Below the pieces are notes generated by a model that saw only the letters and a program-made list of their open reading frames with translations, had not been told where the DNA came from and made no database searches. A stretch of 5,047 nucleotides of DNA from an uncultured Phascolarctobacterium sp. GTDB taxonomy: Bacteria; Bacillota; Negativicutes; Acidaminococcales; Acidaminococcaceae. Location: contig CAKQHU010000105.1 of NCBI GenBank assembly GCA_934234275.1, forward strand, positions 1 through 5,047, in the 5' to 3' direction. This document shows positions 1 to 5,047 of this stretch, one piece after another. The translations under genes and the position numbers were made by a program. Position 1 is the first letter of the stretch, and the number at the start of each line of letters is the position of its first letter.

Positions 1-23
1 AACAAAGCAATCTTATCCAATTA

Positions 24-32
24 ATTATATCA
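24..32 (-). promoter_or_regulatory. Extended -10 promoter for a gene left of the window
   Basis: Read on the minus strand, this stretch is TGATATAAT, a perfect TATAAT hexamer with the TG of an extended -10 element one base upstream. The surroundings are AT-rich, as expected for a promoter. No good -35 hexamer is visible 16-18 bp upstream, which extended -10 promoters can tolerate. Transcription would start near position 17 and run leftwards out of the window. It lies beyond the terminator that follows proA, so it probably serves the next minus-strand gene, whose identity cannot be seen. AT-rich DNA produces such matches by chance, so confidence is moderate. Confidence 0.45.
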
Positions 33-121
33 AATTTTACACTTAAAGCATATACCTCAGACAATAAAAATCGGTGCAAAAATGTGAATTTTACCCGCAT
101 CCTTCAGATTGAACCTAAAGC

Positions 122-161
122 AAAAAACCGCTTCGCCGGCTTACGCCATTGAAGCGGGTTT
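122..161 (-). terminator. Rho-independent terminator after proA
   Basis: On the minus strand an 11-nt arm AAACCCGCTTC (161-151) pairs with GAAGCGGTTT (134-125), with one bulged base, across a 16-nt loop. The descending arm runs directly into six Ts (127-122). This is the standard intrinsic terminator layout. It lies about 120 bp beyond the proA stop codon and nothing coding lies between, so it most likely ends the obgE-proB-proA or proB-proA transcript. The rest of the gap up to 279 holds only a weak five-pair hairpin near 194-210 and no convincing gene. Confidence 0.82.
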
Positions 162-279
162 CAGTAAGTATTATGCTTTATTAAAATATAGCAGCTGATA
201 TTACGTCAGCCTTAAGTAACATCTGTCATCACTGAGGTTTTTCATTGCTAACCATTCAGCAACACCGTTACATGTGAGC

Positions 280-1536
280 CTATTTGCGCACCTGACCGTT
301 ACCGTTAATCAGATACTTCGTACTCGTAAGCTCCGGCAGCGCCATCGGTCCGCGAGCATGCAGCTTTTGTGTGCTGATGCCGATTTCCGCACCGAAGCCG
401 AATTCGTTGCCGTCGGTAAAACGGGTAGAAGCATTGACATAAACAGCAGCAGCATCCACAGTATATTGGAAAAGCTGTGCCGCCTGATAATTATTCGTAA
501 CAATACATTCGCTATGGCCGGTGCCGTATTTGGCAATATGCGCCATAGCCTCCTCAATGCTGTCCACAATCTTGACGGAAAGACGCAAATCTCCGTATTC
601 CGTAGACCAGTCTTCTTCCGTTGCCGGATGCACCTGACCACTGTACTCCTGTACAGCCTCGTCACCGCGTATTTCTACGGCGGAGGAATTATACATCATC
701 AGCATCATCGGCAAGAATTTATCCGCAATATCCTTATGCACCAGCAGTGTTTCCATCGCATTGCATACGGAAGGACGCTGCACCTTGGCATTGAAAGCAA
801 TTTTCATCGCCATCTCCACATCGGCATCCTTGTCAACATATGTATGGCATACGCCCGCACCTGTTTCGATAACCGGCACGCTGGCATTACGCACGACAGC
901 CTGAATAAGACCGGCACCACCGCGAGGAATAACCACGTCCACCAGGCCGTTCATATGGATTAAATCCTGCACAGCCTGTCTGTCGCTGGTATCGATAAAC
1001 TGAATAGAGCCTGCAGGAATGCCTGCACCCTCCGCAGCCTGTGCCAAAATTGCAGCCACAGTTTTATTGGACTCCATTGCCTCACTGCCACCCTTAAGGA
1101 TAACAGCATTGCCGGACTTCAGGCACAGGCCTGCGGCATCTGCCGTAACGTTGGGACGTGCCTCGTAAATAATACCGATAACACCCAAGGGAACACGAAT
1201 TTTGGTAATATGCAGACCGTTAGGCAAGGTTTTGCCGTCAATAACATTACCCACAGGATCAGCCAGGCCTGCTACCTGACGCAAGCCGTCAGCCATACCG
1301 CTGATGCGCTCGGCAGTCAGCTTCAGACGGTCCAGCATCGAGCTTTTCATGCCCTTAGCTGCAGCAGCAGTCATATCACGCTCATTTGCAGCCAAAATTT
1401 CAGCCTGCTGTGCCTCCAGCGCAGCAGCCATCGCCAAAAGTGCCGCATTCTTAACTGCGGTAGAAGTAACAGCAAGCTTTGCAGCAGCCTGCTTCGCAGC
1501 CTGCGCCTTAGCCTTCACCAATTCATACGTTGCCAT
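280..1536 (-). CDS. proA: Glutamate-5-semialdehyde dehydrogenase (gamma-glutamyl phosphate reductase)
   Basis: ProA is the cytosolic enzyme that reduces gamma-glutamyl phosphate to glutamate-5-semialdehyde with NADPH, the second step of proline synthesis. The semialdehyde cyclises spontaneously to pyrroline-5-carboxylate. The 418-residue product has the family's normal length and an aldehyde-dehydrogenase-superfamily fold. Visible signatures are PLGVIGIIYEARPNVT (116-131), LKGGSEA (147-153), IPRGG (203-207), QRPSVCNAMET (253-263) with catalytic Cys258, TGHSECIVT (339-347), and FGFGAEIGISTQ (379-390) followed by HARGPMAL (393-400). The N-terminal 60 residues are rich in Ala, Lys and Gln, as is usual in this family. 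The frame also allows a GTG start at 1545, but the ATG at 1536 is preferred: AGGGTGAGG sits just upstream of it and would overlap the GTG. The gene starts 15 bp after the proB stop, which suggests co-transcription and perhaps coupled translation. No truncation or missing active-site residue is seen. Confidence 0.97.
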   Translation of the reverse strand: MATYELVKAKAQAAKQAAAKLAVTSTAVKNAALLAMAAALEAQQAEILAANERDMTAAAAKGMKSSMLDRLKLTAERISGMADGLRQVAGLADPVGNVIDGKTLPNGLHITKIRVPLGVIGIIYEARPNVTADAAGLCLKSGNAVILKGGSEAMESNKTVAAILAQAAEGAGIPAGSIQFIDTSDRQAVQDLIHMNGLVDVVIPRGGAGLIQAVVRNASVPVIETGAGVCHTYVDKDADVEMAMKIAFNAKVQRPSVCNAMETLLVHKDIADKFLPMMLMMYNSSAVEIRGDEAVQEYSGQVHPATEEDWSTEYGDLRLSVKIVDSIEEAMAHIAKYGTGHSECIVTNNYQAAQLFQYTVDAAAVYVNASTRFTDGNEFGFGAEIGISTQKLHARGPMALPELTSTKYLINGNGQVRK

Positions 1537-1539
1537 AAT

Positions 1540-1548
1540 CCTCACCCT
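1540..1548 (-). promoter_or_regulatory. proA ribosome binding site
   Basis: Minus-strand AGGGTGAGG lies 3 nt before the ATG at 1536; its AGGGTG core ends 6 nt before that ATG. It occupies most of the 15-bp gap after the proB stop. It decides the start codon, because the alternative in-frame GTG at 1545 lies inside this element and has no separate Shine-Dalgarno sequence of its own. Confidence 0.75.
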
Positions 1549-1551
1549 GCC

Positions 1552-2691
1552 TTATAAAATAACCAGGTCATCGCGATGGATAACCTCATCAAAATTTTTA
1601 TGTCCCAAAATATTTGCAATCTCGCCGGAATTGCAGCCCTTAATCTGCTCCAGCTCGGCAGAAGAATAATGCACTAAACCACGTGCCAGCTCATGCGCAT
1701 CCTTATCGATAACGCTCACCGTGCTGCCGGGCAAAAACTCTCCCTGCACGGCAAACACGCCTGCCGGCAGAATACTGCAGCCGCCGGCCTTGCGGATAGC
1801 CTTGGCACAGCCGTCATCCACAACAATACTGCCGGCGATTTTGGCACCAAAGGCCAGCCAGCGCTTGCGGAATTGCAGACGGTTTTCACGGCTCACGAAC
1901 AAGGTTCCCAGCTCTTCGCCCTGGAGCACACGAGTAATGGCATTCTTTTCGGTACCGCTGGCAATCACCAGATGAATACCGCTGCTCGTCGCAGCCTTGG
2001 CAGCCTGAATCTTGGTAGCCATGCCGCCGGTACCACGGGAAGAGCCTACACCGCCGGCACTTGCCTCAATCTCCGGAGTGATTTCCGCAACCTCGGGCAC
2101 AATAACAGCGTCAGGATGCGTTTGCGGATTAGCGGTATACAGGCCGTCCACATCCGACAGAATGATAACAAGGTCAGCATCCACAATGCCTGCAACCAGT
2201 GCCGACATATTATCGTTATCGCCGATTTTCAGCTCGTCAAGCGCAACAACGTCATTTTCGTTGACGATAGGGATAACACGCTGACGCATCAGCTCCATAA
2301 AAGTATTACGTGTATTGGTATAACGGTGGCGGTCAATAGCCTCTGTTTTGGTAATCAGCACCTGCGCCACAATCTGACCGTAATCGGCAAAGAATTTTTC
2401 ATAGGTGTGCATCAGAACGCCCTGACCTACGGCAGCAGCGGCCTGCTTGCCGGGAATAGTTTTGGGTTTTCCCGGCAAACCCATACGGTCCACACCCACA
2501 GCCACGGCACCGCTGGTAACCAAAATCATTTCCTTGCCCTGATTCTGTAAATCGCTGATTTCGCGCGCCAGACGGTCAATCTGACTAAAATTGCGCTTGC
2601 CGTTGGTATAGGTAATCGTACTCGTACCAACCTTGATGACAATACGCTTAGCCTTTTTTAAAGCCTCACGGCTTGCTTCATTGTTTAACAT
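1552..2691 (-). CDS. proB: Glutamate 5-kinase with C-terminal PUA domain
   Basis: ProB phosphorylates the gamma-carboxyl of glutamate with ATP, the first and usually proline-inhibited step of proline synthesis. The product passes to ProA. The 379-residue protein has the normal two-domain length. The amino-acid-kinase domain (about 15-260) shows IKVGTST (19-25), SGAVAVG (60-66), NENDVV (144-149) for glutamate binding, GDNDNMSA (157-164), LSDVDGLY (178-185) and GTGGMATK (220-227) in the nucleotide/phosphate-binding region. A PUA domain follows (about 275-360), beginning near RKRWLAFG and containing the ILPAGV and FLPGSTVSV stretches. The ATG start at 2691 has AGGTGA (2698-2703) 6 nt upstream. 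The gene sits 15 bp before proA but 422 bp after obgE, and that gap is filled by palindromic repeats. I see no T-box or other riboswitch in front of it. Only a weak promoter candidate is visible there (see rejected items), so it probably depends partly on read-through from obgE. All core motifs are intact. Confidence 0.97.
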   Translation of the reverse strand: MLNNEASREALKKAKRIVIKVGTSTITYTNGKRNFSQIDRLAREISDLQNQGKEMILVTSGAVAVGVDRMGLPGKPKTIPGKQAAAAVGQGVLMHTYEKFFADYGQIVAQVLITKTEAIDRHRYTNTRNTFMELMRQRVIPIVNENDVVALDELKIGDNDNMSALVAGIVDADLVIILSDVDGLYTANPQTHPDAVIVPEVAEITPEIEASAGGVGSSRGTGGMATKIQAAKAATSSGIHLVIASGTEKNAITRVLQGEELGTLFVSRENRLQFRKRWLAFGAKIAGSIVVDDGCAKAIRKAGGCSILPAGVFAVQGEFLPGSTVSVIDKDAHELARGLVHYSSAELEQIKGCNSGEIANILGHKNFDEVIHRDDLVIL

Positions 2692-2697
2692 TTCCCC

Positions 2698-2703
2698 TCA
2701 CCT
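2698..2703 (-). promoter_or_regulatory. proB ribosome binding site
   Basis: Minus-strand AGGTGA is separated by 6 nt (GGGGAA) from the ATG at 2691. Spacing and sequence are typical for a well-translated gene and support this start codon for proB. Confidence 0.7.
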
Positions 2704-2725
2704 GCAGTTCTAGTTTTTATTTTTT

Positions 2726-2770
2726 GCGTTATCCGCAATACATCTCGTTCGCCAAGTACACAGACAATTT
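2726..2770 (+). repeat. Repeat-flank fragment (degenerate) upstream of proB
   Basis: This 45-bp stretch aligns without gaps to 2984-3028, the right end of repeat copy 2 plus the linker leading into copy 3. I count 35 of 45 identical bases. Shared words include TTATCCGC and TTCGCCAAG. The fragment has the terminal TTATCCGC of a repeat unit but no hairpin core in front of it. It therefore looks like the remnant of a unit whose left part was lost, or evidence that the linker belongs to the mobile or amplifying unit. Confidence 0.6.
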
Positions 2771-2783
2771 ACTGCATCCTATT

Positions 2784-2884
2784 AGAGACTGTGGAGAATA
2801 TGCCGGATGCTAAATGAAATTAACGACGGCGTACTCCTCGTACGTCTAGTAATTTCATGACGCAGACGATACGTTATCCGCACA
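2784..2884 (+). repeat. Palindromic intergenic repeat, copy 1
   Basis: This is the first of three tandem copies between proB and obgE. It begins AGAGACTGTGGAGAAT, passes through CCGGATGCTAAATGAA, and ends in TTATCCGC. The core folds into a hairpin: ATGAAATTA (2814-2822) pairs with TAATTTCAT (2850-2858). An inner stem, GCGTAC with GTACGT around TCCTC, lies inside it. It is nearly identical to copy 2 over the first 35 bases (one difference) and lies 112 bp from it. Relative to the other copies it has lost one base in the right half of the core. Function is unknown and I do not recognise a named family. Confidence 0.9.
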
Positions 2885-2895
2885 CTTGGTTTTCA

Positions 2896-2995
2896 AGAGA
2901 CTGTGGAGAATGTGCCGGATGCTAAATGAAGTCGACGACGGCGTACTCCTTGTACGTCGAGGAGACTTCATGACGCAGATGGTGCATTATCCGCC
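2896..2995 (+). repeat. Palindromic intergenic repeat, copy 2
   Basis: Second tandem copy. The outer core stem is ATGAAGTC (2926-2933) with GACTTCAT (2964-2971), and the inner stem is GGCGTAC with GTACGTC around TCCTT. Over the 63-bp core (2917-2979) it matches copy 3 at 57 positions. Four of the six differences form two compensatory base-pair exchanges in the outer stem, which indicates that the paired structure has been maintained. The ends GGAT and ATCC can also pair, with a bulge nearby, enclosing the whole unit. Confidence 0.9.
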
Positions 2996-3017
2996 ATAAA
3001 TCCCTTTCGCCAAGGGC

Positions 3018-3106
3018 GCAGAGAATGTGTCGGATGCTAAATGAAATTGACGACGGCGTACTCCTCGTACGCCGAGGAAATTTCATGACGCAGACGATAC
3101 GTTATA
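3018..3106 (+). repeat. Palindromic intergenic repeat, copy 3 (abuts the obgE stop)
   Basis: Third tandem copy, 115 bp from copy 2, ending about 8 bp before the obgE stop codon. It carries the best inner stem, GGCGTAC (3055-3061) and GTACGCC (3067-3073) around TCCTC. The outer stem is ATGAAATT (3041-3048) with AATTTCAT (3079-3086). Its right end reads GTTATATGCG rather than GTTATCCGC, so the terminal pairing seen in copies 1 and 2 is lost. In the obgE transcript the complementary hairpin would lie immediately downstream of the stop codon. It lacks a T-tract and does not look like an intrinsic terminator. Confidence 0.9.
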
Positions 3107-3113
3107 TGCGTCC

Positions 3114-4406
<1,293 letters not shown>

Positions 4407-4434
4407 TTAGCTATTGCTAGGTATATTTATCTAT

Positions 4435-4464
4435 ATTATAGCTTATCTTGCAGGGAAAGTGCAA
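4435..4464 (-). promoter_or_regulatory. Sigma-A-type promoter of obgE
   Basis: On the minus strand TTGCAC (4464-4459) and a perfect TATAAT (4440-4435) are separated by 18 bp. The -35 matches the TTGACA consensus only at its first three bases, but the -10 is ideal and the spacing is acceptable. Transcription would start near 4428 and give a leader of about 46 nt before the obgE ATG. The promoter lies between the gltD terminator and obgE, so it should drive obgE and, by read-through, proB and proA. Confidence 0.7.
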
Positions 4465-4496
4465 CGTGGTAACAATCAAATCCGCAGAAAAGCTTT

Positions 4497-4562
4497 GAGT
4501 TTGCGAAGATTTCACTTTCTGTTGTTATAGAGAAGATAGTGTGTTAATTGTATCCGCTATTA
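4497..4562 (+). repeat. Decayed repeat copy upstream of obgE
   Basis: Positions 4531-4562 align without gaps to 4644-4675, the right end of copy 4, with 24 of 32 bases identical, including GTGTGTTA and CCGCT. The preceding part, GAGTTTGCGAAG onwards, resembles the copy 4 core GAAGTTGACGAAG loosely and needs gaps, including a deletion of about 10 bp. It looks like an older tandem unit that has lost its hairpin. The right-hand match is reasonable; the left-hand match is weak. Confidence 0.42.
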
Positions 4563-4566
4563 TTTC

Positions 4567-4663
4567 AAGGCTATAGATAATGTGCCAGATGCTAAATGAA
4601 GTTGACGAAGGCGTACTTCTTGTACGTCTAGGAGGCTTCACGACGCAGATGGTGTGTTAGCTG
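4567..4663 (+). repeat. Palindromic intergenic repeat, copy 4
   Basis: This is an isolated, more diverged copy of the family found between proB and obgE, in the same orientation. It keeps GATGCTAAATGAAG, GGCGTACTTCTTGTACGT and GACGCAGATGGTG. The outer stem ATGAAGTT (4596-4603) with GGCTTCAC (4634-4641) survives in plus-strand reading through two U-G wobbles and has one terminal A-C mismatch. The terminal GGAT/ATCC pairing is lost (AGAT on the left, TAGCC on the right). It lies between the gltD terminator and the obgE promoter, outside both. Confidence 0.85.
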
Positions 4664-4674
4664 TAGCCGCTGCT

Positions 4675-4719
4675 AAAAAAACGTGCCTGCAGCTCTCCAA
4701 CCCGGAGCCACAAGCACGT
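4675..4719 (-). terminator. Rho-independent terminator after gltD
   Basis: Read on the minus strand, ACGTGC (4719-4714) pairs with GCACGT (4686-4681), and an inner pairing of CTCC with GGAG lies in the loop. The stem is followed by a run of seven Ts (4681-4675, the first T being the last base of the stem). It lies 28 bp beyond the gltD stop codon and should separate gltD transcription from obgE. Confidence 0.85.
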
Positions 4720-4747
4720 CTATAAAAGGAAAGGAGAATCTTATAGC

Positions 4748-5047
4748 TTACTCATGCAAAAATTTATCAACAGCATGTGCGGCGCCACGCCCTTCGGCAA
4801 TAGCCCACACCACCAGGCTCTGCCCGCGACGCGCGTCACCGGCGGCAAAAACACCCGGTACGCTGGTCGCATAGCTGCTGTCATCAGCCGCTATACTGCC
4901 GTTAGGTGCCTTCGCCAGCTTGAATTCCTCAAACAGCCGCTCTTCGCTGCCCACAAAGCCCATGGCCAACAGCACCAGCTGTGCAGGCACAATATGTTCT
5001 GTACCGGGGATATCTGCCGGTACCATGCGTCCGTTTATCTGCTTCCA
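4748..5047 (-). CDS. gltD: Glutamate synthase (NADPH) small subunit, C-terminal part
   Basis: This is the last 99 codons of GltD; the 5' part lies beyond the right edge of the window. The small subunit is an FAD- and Fe-S-containing oxidoreductase. It takes electrons from NADPH and passes them to the large subunit, which makes glutamate from glutamine and 2-oxoglutarate. The visible part starts WKQINGRM and includes LVLLAMGFVG, then TSVPGVFAAGDARRGQSLVV and WAIAEGRGAAHAV. The GVFAAGD stretch is the C-terminal FAD-contacting motif of this pyridine-nucleotide-disulphide oxidoreductase family. The protein ends in VDKFLHE, a normal C-terminus for GltD. The frame stays open to the window edge, so the internal ATG near 5026 is not the start. 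Related small-subunit-like oxidoreductases share this motif, but the fit to GltD is very good. A terminator follows, making this a separate unit from obgE. Confidence 0.92.
   Translation of the reverse strand, partial: WKQINGRMVPADIPGTEHIVPAQLVLLAMGFVGSEERLFEEFKLAKAPNGSIAADDSSYATSVPGVFAAGDARRGQSLVVWAIAEGRGAAHAVDKFLHE

Noticed and set aside
194..210. Small hairpin GCTGA/TCAGC between proA and its terminator
   Set aside because: It has only five base pairs and no T-run following on either strand. Short inverted repeats like this are common by chance in AT-rich DNA, and a much better terminator lies just downstream.
274..963. Long plus-strand open frame opposite proA, plus similar frames opposite proB and obgE (1693-2550, 3552-4472)
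   Set aside because: These lie antisense to genes with complete, well-conserved families. Their translations show no recognisable domains and none has a convincing ribosome binding site. They are shadows of the minus-strand codon pattern.
1537..1545. GTG at 1545 as the proA start, adding three residues
   Set aside because: It falls inside the AGGGTGAGG Shine-Dalgarno element of the ATG at 1536, and the ATG gives the usual MATYE-type N-terminus and normal family length.
2726..2760. Possible minus-strand promoter for proB (TTGGCG, 16 bp, GATAAC)
   Set aside because: Both hexamers match only four of six consensus positions and the -10 overlaps the repeat-derived TTATCCGC. It cannot be ruled out but is too weak to list as a feature.
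2784..3106. CRISPR array
   Set aside because: The repeated units are about 100 bp with about 10-25 bp linkers that are themselves partly repeated. There are no 30-40 bp unique spacers of constant length and no cas genes nearby.
3087..3112. GACGCA/TGCGTC inverted repeat just after the obgE stop, as an obgE terminator
   Set aside because: The six-pair stem has a 14-nt loop and on the minus strand is followed by ATGAAATTTC, not a T-tract. It is also absent from the other repeat copies, so it is probably fortuitous.
2692..3113. T-box or other proline-responsive riboswitch before proB
   Set aside because: T-box leaders occur before proline genes in some Firmicutes, but I find no AGGGTGGNACCGCG-like T-box motif and no terminator/antiterminator pair. 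The gap is explained by the repeats.
4501..4531. Plus-strand promoter (TTGCGA, 19 bp, TATAGA) upstream of repeat copy 4
   Set aside because: Spacing is too long and both hexamers are imperfect. It would be of interest if plus-strand repeat RNA were shown, but the sequence alone does not support it.

Overview
The window looks like a chromosomal housekeeping locus from a Firmicutes-type bacterium, most plausibly a member of the Negativicutes (a Phascolarctobacterium- or Acidaminococcus-like anaerobe). That placement is an inference from three things: the obgE-proB-proA gene order, strong AGGAG-like ribosome binding sites, and protein-coding DNA of moderate GC set between AT-rich intergenic regions. 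No sequence here fixes the genus. All four recognisable genes lie on the minus strand, so the locus reads from right to left.

Right end (4675-5047): the last 99 codons of gltD, the NADPH-dependent small subunit of glutamate synthase. They are followed by a clear intrinsic terminator, so gltD is a separate transcription unit. Between this terminator and obgE (about 4465-4674) lie one good copy of a palindromic repeat and a decayed one.

Middle (1536-4464): a sigma-A-type promoter with a perfect TATAAT precedes obgE, which encodes a ribosome-assembly/stress GTPase. After obgE comes an unusually long 422-bp gap to proB. It is filled by three tandem copies of the same palindromic repeat plus a fragment of the repeat's flank. 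proB (glutamate 5-kinase) and proA (glutamate-5-semialdehyde dehydrogenase) follow, only 15 bp apart. Together they carry out the first two steps of proline synthesis from glutamate, the product of the neighbouring glutamate synthase.

Left end (1-279): no gene. A rho-independent terminator closes the proBA unit, and an extended -10 promoter near the left edge points out of the window towards the next minus-strand gene.

The most notable feature is the repeat family, which I do not recognise. There are four same-orientation copies of about 90-100 bp with a conserved two-stem hairpin. The stem shows compensatory base changes between copies, and the wobble pairs favour folding of the plus-strand sequence, opposite to the host genes. 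The genes themselves appear intact and ordinary.
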